Source: CAZCEC01 sp964497615 (GTDB lineage: Bacteria > Chloroflexota > Anaerolineae > Anaerolineales > UBA6663). From it: DNA of 64,000 nucleotides. Position numbers and translations under genes: made by a program. Below the pieces are notes generated by a model. The model saw nothing but the letters and a program-made list of their open reading frames with translations. It did no database searches and was not told the DNA's origin. The stretch lies in NCBI GenBank assembly GCA_964497615.1, contig CAZCEC010000031.1, positions 1 to 64,000 of the forward strand, read 5' to 3'. Shown here piece by piece: positions 43,419-52,186 of the stretch (position 1 is its first letter; each line of letters opens with the position of its first letter).

Positions 43419-44834
43419 ATGCAGCACTACACGGCCGTTGTCATCGGCAGCGGCCCAGCCGGACACACCTGCGCCGTGCGCCTGGCCCAACTGGGCGGGC
43501 GGGTGGCAGTGATCGAGCGCGACTACGTCGGCGGCATCTGCACCAACTGGGGCTGCACCCCCAGCAAGAGCATGATCGAGTCGGCCAAGATCGCGCGAGT
43601 GGTGCGCGAGAGCGCCAAGTACGGCGTGCGCGTGCCAGAGTTCTCGGTGGACTTCAAGGTCGTGGCCGAGCGGCGGGACGAGGTGATCCGCGAGGCGCGG
43701 CTGGATATTCTCAACCTGCTGCGGCATCACGGGGTGGACGTCTATCACGGCGAGGCGGACGTGGAGACGCCGGGCCGCGTGCGGGTGAAGCGCGGCAAGC
43801 TGGACCTGGACGGGGCGGTGATGCACTACAGCGGGCGCGTGGACGAGATCGAGGCCGACCACATCGTGCTGGCCACCGGCTCCATGCCGGCCATGCCGGA
43901 CTTCGTTCAGCCGAATGACCCCTTCATCGTCAGCAGCAACCGGCTCATCACCATCGGCGAGCTGCCGCGCCGGTTAACCATCGTGGGCGGTGGTGTGATC
44001 GGACTGGAGTTTGCCACGATCTTCTCCAACCTGGGCAGCAAGGTGACGGTGATCGAGTACCTGGAGCACGTGCTCTCGGGCATGGATCACGAAATCTCGC
44101 ACGCCATCACCGAGGAGATGACGGCCGCCGGGGTGACAATTCTGACCGGACACCGGGTGTACTCGATTGCCAATGGCGTGGCGTATGTGGAAGACCGCAC
44201 CGAGCACAACACGGTGGAAGTGCCGTCGGACGCGATCCTGATCGCGACCGGGCGCCGGCCGGTGGTGCAGGCGGGCATGTTCGAGCGGCTGGGGGTGGCC
44301 TATGACAAACACGGGATCGGCGTGGACGACTATTTGCGCACCAACGCGCGGGGCGTGTGGGCCGTCGGCGACGCCACCGGCAAGTCCATCCTGGCCCACG
44401 TGGGCATGCAGCAGGGCATCGTGGCGGCGGAGAATATCATGTGCCCGGAGGGGCAGCCGATGCGGGCGATGGACTATAGCGTGATCCCGGCGGTGGTGTA
44501 CTCGATCCCGGAGATCGTGGGGGTGGGCCACGTGCCGGACGACCTGAGCGGGGTGGGGGTCTTCAAGGTGCCGTTCGCCGTCAACCTGCGCGCCCGCATC
44601 GAGGCGTACGACAGCGGTTTCATCAAGCTCTGGGTCAAGGACGACCGGGTGCTGGCGGCCCAGGCCATCGGGCACAATGTGTCGGAGATCATGCAGGAAC
44701 TGGCGAACATGATCGCCCTGAAGACGCCGCTGAACGACGTAGCCGAGATCATCCACGCCCACCCGACGTACTCGGAAATCACGCGGTCGGTGCTGGAATA
44801 TGCGCTGGGCAAGCCAGTGGACTTCGTCCCGTAA
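43419..44834 (+). CDS. Dihydrolipoamide-dehydrogenase-type flavoprotein disulfide reductase
   Basis: This 471-residue FAD/NAD enzyme has an FAD loop GSGPAG and the redox disulfide C41/C46 in GGICTNWGCTPSKSM. The second dinucleotide loop is in VGGGVIGLEFA, and the C-terminal HAHPTYSE supplies the His-Glu catalytic pair. This is the complete dihydrolipoyl dehydrogenase or mercuric-reductase-like set; there is no N-terminal mercury domain. No lipoyl-enzyme genes are nearby, so the partner is unknown. An AGGGA ribosome-binding site precedes ATG. Its stop codon lies within the CGTAACG repeat that drives the next gene. Confidence 0.88.
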   Translation: MQHYTAVVIGSGPAGHTCAVRLAQLGGRVAVIERDYVGGICTNWGCTPSKSMIESAKIARVVRESAKYGVRVPEFSVDFKVVAERRDEVIREARLDILNLLRHHGVDVYHGEADVETPGRVRVKRGKLDLDGAVMHYSGRVDEIEADHIVLATGSMPAMPDFVQPNDPFIVSSNRLITIGELPRRLTIVGGGVIGLEFATIFSNLGSKVTVIEYLEHVLSGMDHEISHAITEEMTAAGVTILTGHRVYSIANGVAYVEDRTEHNTVEVPSDAILIATGRRPVVQAGMFERLGVAYDKHGIGVDDYLRTNARGVWAVGDATGKSILAHVGMQQGIVAAENIMCPEGQPMRAMDYSVIPAVVYSIPEIVGVGHVPDDLSGVGVFKVPFAVNLRARIEAYDSGFIKLWVKDDRVLAAQAIGHNVSEIMQELANMIALKTPLNDVAEIIHAHPTYSEITRSVLEYALGKPVDFVP

Positions 44835-44874
44835 CGCTTTTCGTAACGATTTCCGGACGGTCACGCCGTATCCT
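44830..44874 (+). promoter_or_regulatory. CGTAACG direct-repeat operator with -10 (copy 3)
   Basis: CGTAACG at 44830-44836 and 44842-44848 is followed after 20 bases by TATCCT (44869-44874). The transcription start would fall near 44881, only a few bases before the ATG at 44884, so the mRNA is likely near-leaderless. Confidence 0.55.
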
Positions 44875-44883
44875 GGAGCCAAG

Positions 44884-46491
44884 ATGACAACCCTAATCCG
44901 CAATTTCTGGCAGAGTCTGACGGGCGGCGGGCGGCGCGACGAGCAGGAGAGCGCCCCAGCGGTGGTGGAGGCGGCCCTGCGCGCCCCCGCGCCGCAGGTG
45001 GATATCGCCCCCAACGACCCCATTTTGGCCTATTTCCAGAGCGCTTCCGGCGCCGTGGAGATTGACAAGCTGGATATGGACTCGGCCGGCTTGCGGGCGC
45101 TAAAGACGGCCGGGGTGAAGCTGGCCGTGCCCCTGGTGAGCCAGGGCGAGCTGATCGGCCTGCTGAACCTGGGGCCGCGGCTCAGCGAGCAGGACTACTC
45201 CGCTGATGACCGGGCGCTGCTGAGCAACCTGGCGACGCAGGCCGGCCCGGCCGTGCGGGTAGCCCAACTGGTGCGCCAGCAGCAACTGGAGGCCCAGGCG
45301 CGTGAGCGGCTGGAACAGGAACTGCGCGTGGCGCGCCTGATCCAGCAGACCCTGCTGCCGAAGGAAATGCCGGCCCTGGCCGGGTACCAGATCGCCGGCT
45401 ACTATCAGCCGGCGCGTGCGGTGGGCGGCGACTTCTACGACTTCATCCAGTTGGCGGATGGCCGGCTGGGGCTGGTGGTGGGCGACGTGACAGACAAGGG
45501 CGTGCCGGCAGCGCTGGTGATGGCCACCACGCGCGCTATCATGCGCGGCGCGGCGCTGCAATTCGACCGGCCGGGACGCGTGTTGGAACAGGCGAATGAA
45601 TTGCTGGTGCCGGATATCCCACGCAACATGTTTGTGACCTGTCTGTATGCCATTCTGAACCCGGCCACCGGCCACCTCATCTATGCCAACGCGGGGCACG
45701 ACCTGCCCTACCGGCGCAACGCGAATGGCTCGGACGAGCTGCGGGCCACCGGGATGCCGCTTGGCTTGCTGCCCGGCATGGGCTACGAGGAAAAGGAAAC
45801 CACCTTGCAGCCCGGCGAGACGGTGGTGTTTTACAGCGACGGGCTGGTGGAGGCCCACAACACCGCTCGCGAAATGTTCAGCTTTGGGCGGCTGCAAAAC
45901 CTGGTGGCCGGGCACGCGGGCGGCGCGGCGCTGATCGAGTTTCTGCTGGGCGAACTGTCGGCCTTCACCGGGCCGGGCTGGGAGCAGGAAGACGACGTGA
46001 CCCTGGTGACCCTGGAACGGGCCTCGGGGGCGGGGGGCGGCGGAGAAGAAGCCTGGGAGACGCTGGCGACCTTCCAATGGTCCAGCGAGCCGGGCAACGA
46101 GCGGCTGGCGATGGCCAAGGTGGCCGAAGTGGTGGGGCCGCTGGGCCTGGAGCCGGCGCGGCTGGAACGGCTGAAGACGGGCGTGGCTGAGGCCACCATG
46201 AACGCGATGGAGCACGGCAACAAGTTCAAGGCCGAGGTGCCGGTGCACTTTGTGGTGCGCGCCTCGCCGCAGGCCGTCTCGGTGCTCATCACGGATGACG
46301 GCGGCGAGCGCGAGCTGCCGGAGGCCGTGACGCCCGACCTGGAGGCCAAGCTGGCCGGGCTGCAAAAGCCGCGCGGCTGGGGGTTGTTCTTGATTGAAAA
46401 GATGGTGGATGAGATGCGCGTAGACAGCAACGGCGACACGCGTACCGTTGAGTTGATCATGTACCGGACTGGAGCAGGCAATGGCCACTAA
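44884..46491 (+). CDS. GAF-SpoIIE phosphatase-HATPase fusion (RsbU/RsbW-like switch protein)
   Basis: This 535-residue protein has a GAF-like N-terminal domain (about 40-130: LAVPLVSQGELIGLLNLGPR). A coiled linker leads into a SpoIIE/PP2C phosphatase domain (about 155-375) with metal sites in VGGDFYDFI and VVGDVTDKG. The C-terminus (about 395-530) is an HATPase_c_2 anti-sigma-kinase domain with TGVAEATMNAMEHGNKF (N-box) and KPRGWGLFLIEKMVDE (G-box). It therefore holds both the phosphatase and the kinase that act oppositely on STAS anti-anti-sigma proteins, two of which follow directly. No sigma factor is in the window. Confidence 0.9.
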   Translation: MTTLIRNFWQSLTGGGRRDEQESAPAVVEAALRAPAPQVDIAPNDPILAYFQSASGAVEIDKLDMDSAGLRALKTAGVKLAVPLVSQGELIGLLNLGPRLSEQDYSADDRALLSNLATQAGPAVRVAQLVRQQQLEAQARERLEQELRVARLIQQTLLPKEMPALAGYQIAGYYQPARAVGGDFYDFIQLADGRLGLVVGDVTDKGVPAALVMATTRAIMRGAALQFDRPGRVLEQANELLVPDIPRNMFVTCLYAILNPATGHLIYANAGHDLPYRRNANGSDELRATGMPLGLLPGMGYEEKETTLQPGETVVFYSDGLVEAHNTAREMFSFGRLQNLVAGHAGGAALIEFLLGELSAFTGPGWEQEDDVTLVTLERASGAGGGGEEAWETLATFQWSSEPGNERLAMAKVAEVVGPLGLEPARLERLKTGVAEATMNAMEHGNKFKAEVPVHFVVRASPQAVSVLITDDGGERELPEAVTPDLEAKLAGLQKPRGWGLFLIEKMVDEMRVDSNGDTRTVELIMYRTGAGNGH

Positions 46492-46834
46492 ACAACTGGA
46501 AGCGACTGTGCGGCGGCAAGGCGCCGTGGCGGTGCTCGACCTGCGGGGCGAGATCGATGCGTTCGGCGAGGAGGCTCTCAACCGCGCCTATGACGAGGCC
46601 GAGGGCGGCAGCCCGAGCGCGATCCTTCTCAACTTCGCGGCGGTGGACTATATTAACAGCACGGGCATTGCCCTGATCGTGAGCCTGCTGGCGCGGGCCC
46701 GCAAGACGGGCCGCCGGCTGATGACCACCGGGCTGAGCAGCCACTATCTGGAGATCTTCCAGATCACCCGGCTGGCGGACTTCATGCACATCTATCCCGA
46801 CGAAACCAGCGCGCTGGCAAACGCCGTCGCGTGA
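46481..46834 (+). CDS. STAS-domain anti-sigma factor antagonist (RsbV-like), first copy
   Basis: This 117-residue protein is a single STAS domain. The conserved phosphorylatable serine is in DYINSTGIALIVSLLA. It is the presumed substrate of the kinase domain and phosphatase domain of the upstream protein: dephosphorylated STAS would bind the HATPase domain and release its partner. It overlaps the upstream gene by 11 bases, so it is translationally coupled. Confidence 0.9.
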   Translation: MATKQLEATVRRQGAVAVLDLRGEIDAFGEEALNRAYDEAEGGSPSAILLNFAAVDYINSTGIALIVSLLARARKTGRRLMTTGLSSHYLEIFQITRLADFMHIYPDETSALANAVA

Positions 46835-46863
46835 CCCAACCTACGATTGCCAAAGGAGCCAGC

Positions 46864-47214
46864 ATGTCCCAAGCCATAGCCACGATGACGATTCGCAAGT
46901 TGAGCGACCAGGTGAGCGTGATTGATATCGCCGGCGAAGTGACCGCCGCGGCTGAGAACGGGCTGATGGATGCCTATACCCAGACCGGGCCGCAGACGCG
47001 CGCCATCATCCTCAACTTCAGCGGCTTGCAGTACATGAACAGCAGCGGCATCGGCCTGCTGGTCACGCTGCTCATCCGCGTCAACCGCCAGAAGCAGCGC
47101 CTGATGGCCTACGGGCTGAGCGACCACTACCGCCAGATTTTCGATTTGACGCGCCTGGATGAGGCGATTGGCATCCACGCCAGCGAAGCCGAAGCCCTGG
47201 CCGCCGCGGGGTAA
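46864..47214 (+). CDS. STAS-domain anti-sigma factor antagonist (RsbV-like), second copy
   Basis: This protein of about 116 residues is a second STAS domain with the serine site LQYMNSSGIGLLVTLLIRV. An AAAGGAG ribosome-binding site lies five bases before ATG 46864; an in-frame GTG at 46831 would add eleven residues without such a site. Two STAS partners for one fused switch protein suggest either different outputs or competition between them. Confidence 0.88.
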   Translation: MSQAIATMTIRKLSDQVSVIDIAGEVTAAAENGLMDAYTQTGPQTRAIILNFSGLQYMNSSGIGLLVTLLIRVNRQKQRLMAYGLSDHYRQIFDLTRLDEAIGIHASEAEALAAAG

Positions 47215-47262
47215 GACCAAACGCCGCAGTCGTCGAGGCGCACTCGGTAGACTGGAACAGCC

Positions 47263-48036
47263 ATGACCTCTGAGCCGACCGACAAGCAGCCGCCCGCGCG
47301 CGACCAGGCCAGTTGGGCGCAGCCCATGGACCGCATCAAGGTGACGGACGTGCCGGCGGGCGCCGTCAACCTGAACGTGGACGGGCGCGAAGTGGTGAGC
47401 CCGATGCAGGGCTTTGGCCCGCTGTGGCAGAAGACCTACCGGGTGCGGCTGTCGGGCATCAAGATCGCGCCCGCCCAGGCGATGAGCGCCTGGAAGGAGC
47501 ACTTCCCGGAGTTTCAGCCGCCGGAGAACCGTTTCTTACCGACCATGTCGGGGGTCAAGCCGGGCGAGGTGCTGTTTATCGAGGCCCAGGTGCCGCCCTT
47601 CCCCGGCGCCAAGGTCGGCTTCCCGGTCGCGGCGGGCGTGATGATCCTGTACGCCGACGACGAGATGTTCACGGTGATGACACCGGCCGGCTTTCCCGAG
47701 GCCGGCTGGAACACGTTCAGCGCCTATGACGACGGCGGCACCACCGTGCTGCAAATCCAGTCCATGTGCCGCACCAACGACCCGATCTACGAGTTTGGCT
47801 TTCGCTTCTTGGGCGGGGCCAAGCAGCAGGAGTGCATCTGGGCCCATGTGCTGACCCAGGCCGCCGCCCACTTTGGCGTCAACGGGCAGGTGCAGACGCA
47901 GCTCAACTGCCTGGACAGCTCGCTGCAATGGCGGCAGGTCACGAACGTCTGGCACAACGCCATTGTCCGCACGTTCTTCTACAAGCTCGGGGCGCCCTTC
48001 CGCGGGGTGGCGCGCCGGCTGCGCCGAACGGGATGA
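47263..48036 (+). CDS. Conserved hypothetical protein
   Basis: This 257-residue soluble protein has no signal peptide or membrane helix. It has alternating strand patterns with many prolines and aromatics: GPLWQKTYRVRLSGIKIAPA, PTMSGVKPGEVLFIEAQVPPFPG, and an FGFRFLGGAKQQECIWAHVL segment. I do not recognise the family. It might be a START/SRPBCC-like or lipid-handling fold, but this is a guess from strand pattern only. It lies 48 bases after the second STAS gene and just before a CrtI-like oxidoreductase. Confidence 0.6.
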   Translation: MTSEPTDKQPPARDQASWAQPMDRIKVTDVPAGAVNLNVDGREVVSPMQGFGPLWQKTYRVRLSGIKIAPAQAMSAWKEHFPEFQPPENRFLPTMSGVKPGEVLFIEAQVPPFPGAKVGFPVAAGVMILYADDEMFTVMTPAGFPEAGWNTFSAYDDGGTTVLQIQSMCRTNDPIYEFGFRFLGGAKQQECIWAHVLTQAAAHFGVNGQVQTQLNCLDSSLQWRQVTNVWHNAIVRTFFYKLGAPFRGVARRLRRTG

Positions 48037-48070
48037 CGTCCGGCGCGCGCGACAGGCGCGCCTGCGGCCC

Positions 48071-49504
48071 ATGACCCGGCGGACCGAGTACGACGCCGTG
48101 GTGGTGGGGGCTGGACCCAACGGGCTCGCCGCCGCCATCACCCTGGCGCGGGCGGGTAGGTCGGTGCTGGTGCGTGAGGCGCACGCGCAGGTGGGCGGCG
48201 GCACCCGCACCGCCGAATTAACGCTCCCCGGCTTCAAGCACGACGTCTGCTCCGCCATCCATCCGCTCTCGCGGCTGTCCCCATTTCTGCGCGAACTGCC
48301 CCTGGCCGAATTCGGCCTCGAATGGGTGGACCCGCCCGCCGCCGTGGCGCATCCATTGGACGACGGCCCGGCCGTCATCGTCGAGCGTTCTCTGGCGGCA
48401 ACCGCCGAGACGCTGGGGCCGGATGCCGCCGCCTACCGCTGGCTGATGGAGCCGTTTGCCAGCCACTGGCCGGCCATGACGCACGATCTGCTGGGGCCGC
48501 TGCCCCTGCCGCCCCGGCACCCCATCCTGCTGACGCGTTTTGGGATCAACGCGCTGTGGCCGGCCACCTGGATGGCGGCGCTGGCCTACCGCGGCGAGCG
48601 CGCGAAGGCGCTGTTTGCGGGCAATGCCGCGCACTCCATGCTGCCGCTGGATGCGCCGCTGACGGCGTCGTTTGGCATCATCCTGGGTTCGTCGGGGCAT
48701 GCGGTGGGGTGGCCGATGGCGCGCGGCGGGTCGCAGCGCATAACCGAGACCATGGCCGCCTACCTGCGCACCCTGGGCGGCGTGATTGAGACCGGCATGC
48801 CAGTGGGGAACATTGACGAGCTGCCCCCGGCGCGGCACGTGCTGCTGGACCTGACTCCGCGCCAGATCGCGCGGCTGGCGGGGCACAAACTGCCGGCGGG
48901 CTATGTGCGCAAGCTCAATGGCTTTCGTTACGGACCGGGCATCTTCAAGGTGGACTGGGCACTGGATGGGCCGATCCCGTGGAAAGACCCGGCCTGCGCG
49001 CGGGCCGCGACCGTCCACCTTGGGGGCACTTTCGCGGAGGTGGCGAGGTCGGAGAAGGTGGTATGGCAGGGCCGGCACGCCGAACGCCCCTTCATCCTGC
49101 TGGCGCAGCAGTCGCTGTTCGACGATACGCGCGCGCCAGCCGGCAAACATACCGCCTGGGCTTACTGCCACGTGCCCAACGGCTCCACTGTGGACATGAC
49201 CAACACCATCGCGGCGCAGATCGAGCGATTCGCGCCAGGGTTCCGCGACCGCATCCTGGCCAGCCACACCTTCAACACGGCGGGCATGGAGCAGCACAAC
49301 GGCAACTACATTGGCGGCGACATCAACGGCGGGGTGCAGGACTGGCGGCAGTTCTACACGCGCCCGATGCTGCGGGCCGTGCCCTATTCCACGCCCAACC
49401 CCGGCCTCTTCATCTGCTCATCGTCCACACCGCCGGGGGGCGGGGTGCACGGGATGTGCGGCTATCACGCAGCGCGGGCGGTGCTGCGGTCGAAGGGCGG
49501 GTAG
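48071..49504 (+). CDS. CrtI/phytoene-desaturase-like FAD-dependent oxidoreductase
   Basis: This 477-residue flavoprotein has an N-terminal FAD-binding VVVGAGPNGLAAAITLARAG and the second GG motif (REAHAQVGGGTRTAELTLPG). The C-terminal half resembles the carotenoid isomerase/phytoene dehydrogenase group (GQHNG-type HNGNYIGGDINGG, PNPGLFICSSSTPPGGG, VHGMCGYHAARAVL). Family members oxidise or isomerise isoprenoids, but many are of unknown substrate. The ATG at 48071 is the first start that gives the complete FAD loop. It converges with recD2; the gap holds palindromic repeats. Confidence 0.88.
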   Translation: MTRRTEYDAVVVGAGPNGLAAAITLARAGRSVLVREAHAQVGGGTRTAELTLPGFKHDVCSAIHPLSRLSPFLRELPLAEFGLEWVDPPAAVAHPLDDGPAVIVERSLAATAETLGPDAAAYRWLMEPFASHWPAMTHDLLGPLPLPPRHPILLTRFGINALWPATWMAALAYRGERAKALFAGNAAHSMLPLDAPLTASFGIILGSSGHAVGWPMARGGSQRITETMAAYLRTLGGVIETGMPVGNIDELPPARHVLLDLTPRQIARLAGHKLPAGYVRKLNGFRYGPGIFKVDWALDGPIPWKDPACARAATVHLGGTFAEVARSEKVVWQGRHAERPFILLAQQSLFDDTRAPAGKHTAWAYCHVPNGSTVDMTNTIAAQIERFAPGFRDRILASHTFNTAGMEQHNGNYIGGDINGGVQDWRQFYTRPMLRAVPYSTPNPGLFICSSSTPPGGGVHGMCGYHAARAVLRSKGG

Positions 49505-49554
49505 TCGCCGGAGGAACACGCTGCCCGCCGTCTGGGGCGTGAGCCAGGCCTCCC

Positions 49555-49700
49555 AAGACCCGGCACAGCCGCGTCTCTACGGGCAGGGGGAAGAGACGTC
49601 CCGGTGGGGCGTCTCGAAGGGGCGGCCAAGCGGCGGCGCGTGAGATACGCTTTCGCCTGCGACGCGGCGCCACCAAGACGCGGCACATCCGCGTCTCCAC
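49555..49700. repeat. Dispersed palindromic repeats (AGACGCGG...CCGCGTCT type)
   Basis: The gap between convergent genes holds two copies, 120 bases apart, of a roughly 27-base unit: AGACCCGGCACAGCCGCGTCT at 49556 with one mismatch in the stem, and AGACGCGG-CACAT-CCGCGTCT at 49676-49696 with a perfect stem. A third palindrome, GAGACG...CGTCTC, lies at 49593-49615. They look like extragenic palindromic repeats and may also terminate transcription from both sides. Confidence 0.65.
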
Positions 49701-49709
49701 GGTGGGGGC

Positions 49710-51992
49710 TTACGCGATTTGGAGGCGCTCGGCGAGGGCTGAGTGCCGGTTGGGGCCGCGCTGGGTGGCGATGGCGAGCTCCAGGGCGCGGGTGATGCCG
49801 GTGTAGAGCATCTGGCGGTAGAGCATGGCGGCATGCTCGACCAACAGAGGGATGACGACGGCCGGATACTCGGACCCCTGCGACTTGTGGACGCTGATGG
49901 CGTAGGCGTGCACCAGGTCGTCCGTTTCCAGCCAGTCGTAGGTTACCACGCGGCCATCCAGGTCAAGGCGCAGCAGTTGATCGGCCTCGTCAATGTCCAC
50001 CACGGACCCAATCTCTCCGTTTGAGACTTCGCGCTCATAGTCGTTGCGGGTGATCATCACCCGGTCGCCCACGCGGAAGGTGCAGCGCGGCAGGGAGCGC
50101 TCGGCCTTGTGGCGCGCGGGCGGGTTGAGCACGGCCTGGAGGCGGGCGTTCAGCCGGTCGATGCCGGCGTGACCCTTGTACATGGGAGCCAGCACCTGCA
50201 CGTCGCGCAACGGGTCGGCCAGGCCCATGGTGCGGCCAAACTGATCGGGGATGCGGCGGCAAGCCACGTCCACCACCAGGTCGGCAGCCTCGGCGGGGTT
50301 CCGGGCCGCAAACAGGTAGAAGTCGCAGTCGCGCTGGGGGGTGAGGGGCATCTGGCCCAGGTTTACGCGGTGGGCGTTGGTCACGATGAAGCTGTCGCGG
50401 GCCTGCCGGAAGATGTCGGTCAGGGTGGTGGCCGCGGCCAGGCCCGAGGCCAGCAGATCACGCAGGACGGCGCCGGGACCCACCGCCGGGAGTTGATCCA
50501 CGTCGCCTACCAGGACAAGATGGGTGCCGGGTCGCAGCGCGCTCAGCAGTTGGCGGGCCAGGGGCAGATCCATCATGCTGGCTTCGTCCACCACCACCAG
50601 GTCGGCGTCGATGGTCTCGGCGGCGAAGCTCTCGCCGCTGAACTTGAGCAGCCGGTGGATGGTGTGGGCGGGGCGGCCGGTGGCCTCGGCGAGGCGTTTG
50701 GCAGCGCGGCCGGTGGGCGAGAGCAGGGCGCAGCGCAGGCCGTGCAGTTCCAGCAGGGTGACGAGGGTGCGCAGGCACATGGTCTTGCCGGTGCCGGGGC
50801 CGCCGGTGATGACGCTAAGCTTGGCCTCCACGGCGCGGCGCACGGCCCGGTGCTGCTCGGCGGAAAGCTCCGCCTGGCCGGCCATGGACGCGGCCCAGCG
50901 GATTTTCTCGTCGCTCAGGTCGGCGCGCAGGCCGGCCAGCGCGGAGGCGGGGTCGCGGGCCAGCGCCGCAAAGCGGCTGGCGGTCTCGGCTTCGGTGCGG
51001 TGCAAGGAGGCGGTGTAGATGGCCGTCTCGTCGAGGGGGAGGCCGCTCTCCACGACCAGGCGGTCGCCGCGGGCGGCCAACTCGTCCAGGGCGTCGGCGA
51101 CGAGCGGGGTAGGCGCGTCGAGCAACTCCACGGCGGCTTGCAGCAGGCGCGGCCGCGGCATGAAAGTGTGGCCTTGCTCGGAGAACTCGTCCAGGGTGTA
51201 GAGCAGCCCGGCCTCCAGGCGGGCCGCGGACGCGCGCGGTAGGCCCGCCTGAGCGGCCAGCCGGTCGGCGGTGCGGAAGCCAACGCCGCGCACCTCGGTG
51301 AGGCGGTAGGGGTTGGCCTGGGCGATCTGGGTGGCGGCGGGGCCGAGGGCGCGGTGCAGCTTGAGGGCCAGGGTGGGGGGCAGGCCATGATCCTGCAAGT
51401 AGGCCATCAGGCCGCGGACGGCGGCTTGCTCGGCCCAGACCTCGCGGATGACCCGGACGCGGCTCGCGCCAATGCCGGGCACTTCCAGCAGGCGGCGGGG
51501 TTCGTGCTCGATGATGTCAAAGGTCTGCTCGCCGAAGCGCTCCACGATGGCGGCGGCCAGGGCCGGGCCGATGCCGCGCACCAGGCCGGAAGCGAGAAAG
51601 GCGCGCATGCCGTACTGCGTGGTGGGGAGCTGCACCTTCCAGCGGTTGGCGCGGAACTGGCGGCCGTGGGCGGGATGCTCCATCCAATCGCCCTGGACCC
51701 AAAGCTGCTGGCCAACCTCGATGCTGGCAAAGTCGCCGACGACGGTGATGAGCTTGGGCAGGGTGTCGTTGACGATGAAGCTGGTCTGCGCGGCGGTGGT
51801 GGCCTCGTCCGGGGAGCTGGCGGCGCTGGAACTGGCGGGGCCAAGGGGTGTGGTGGGGAGGTCAACCGCGCCGCTGGCAATGGGCGCCAGCCGGAGCTTG
51901 ACGTTGCGGTCGGGCGCGAGGCGCAGGACGGTGTAGGTGGTCTCGGGGTTGTGAAAGACGAGCCGCGTCACGTTGCCGGTGAGTTGTTCCAT
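49710..51992 (-). CDS. recD2: RecD2-type SF1B DNA helicase
   Basis: This 760-residue protein has an N-terminal OB-like region and tandem helix-hairpin-helix segments (GIGPALAAAIVERFG and VPGIGASRVRVIREVW). Helicase motifs follow: Walker A GGPGTGKT at 397-404, DEAS at 469-472, and QLPAVGPGAVLRDLL. The late SVHKSQGSEYPAVVIPL motif and the TGITRA end are as expected. It is the RecD2 form that works without RecBC, a 5'-to-3' helicase linked to DNA repair and replication-fork processing. It is downstream of the unknown gene at 52187 on the same strand, but a strong terminator-like hairpin lies between them. Confidence 0.9.
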   Translation of the reverse strand: MEQLTGNVTRLVFHNPETTYTVLRLAPDRNVKLRLAPIASGAVDLPTTPLGPASSSAASSPDEATTAAQTSFIVNDTLPKLITVVGDFASIEVGQQLWVQGDWMEHPAHGRQFRANRWKVQLPTTQYGMRAFLASGLVRGIGPALAAAIVERFGEQTFDIIEHEPRRLLEVPGIGASRVRVIREVWAEQAAVRGLMAYLQDHGLPPTLALKLHRALGPAATQIAQANPYRLTEVRGVGFRTADRLAAQAGLPRASAARLEAGLLYTLDEFSEQGHTFMPRPRLLQAAVELLDAPTPLVADALDELAARGDRLVVESGLPLDETAIYTASLHRTEAETASRFAALARDPASALAGLRADLSDEKIRWAASMAGQAELSAEQHRAVRRAVEAKLSVITGGPGTGKTMCLRTLVTLLELHGLRCALLSPTGRAAKRLAEATGRPAHTIHRLLKFSGESFAAETIDADLVVVDEASMMDLPLARQLLSALRPGTHLVLVGDVDQLPAVGPGAVLRDLLASGLAAATTLTDIFRQARDSFIVTNAHRVNLGQMPLTPQRDCDFYLFAARNPAEAADLVVDVACRRIPDQFGRTMGLADPLRDVQVLAPMYKGHAGIDRLNARLQAVLNPPARHKAERSLPRCTFRVGDRVMITRNDYEREVSNGEIGSVVDIDEADQLLRLDLDGRVVTYDWLETDDLVHAYAISVHKSQGSEYPAVVIPLLVEHAAMLYRQMLYTGITRALELAIATQRGPNRHSALAERLQIA

Positions 51993-52032
51993 GCCGGTAC
52001 CAATCTAGCCGAGATCGTCAATGAGCTCGAGG

Positions 52033-52077
52033 AAAAAAGCCTCGGCCGCCCGCCGGCGGTACTTCCGCCGGCGGGCG
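52033..52077 (-). terminator. Strong hairpin with T-run, terminator for the 276-residue protein gene
   Basis: This is a 13-bp perfect stem (52047-52059 with 52065-52077) around a 5-base loop. On the minus strand it is followed after eight bases by six T residues (52033-52038). It lies between the unknown gene at 52187 and recD2 and probably ends or attenuates the upstream transcript. Confidence 0.6.
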
Positions 52078-52186
52078 TGCCGTGTACCACGTGAGGAAGG
52101 CTCTGCTGGGGGCCGAGGAGCAAGCAGCCAAGACAGGAAGCGGTCGAACCAGGGTGCGGTCTCCGCGCGGCGCGTGAGCCTGGATT

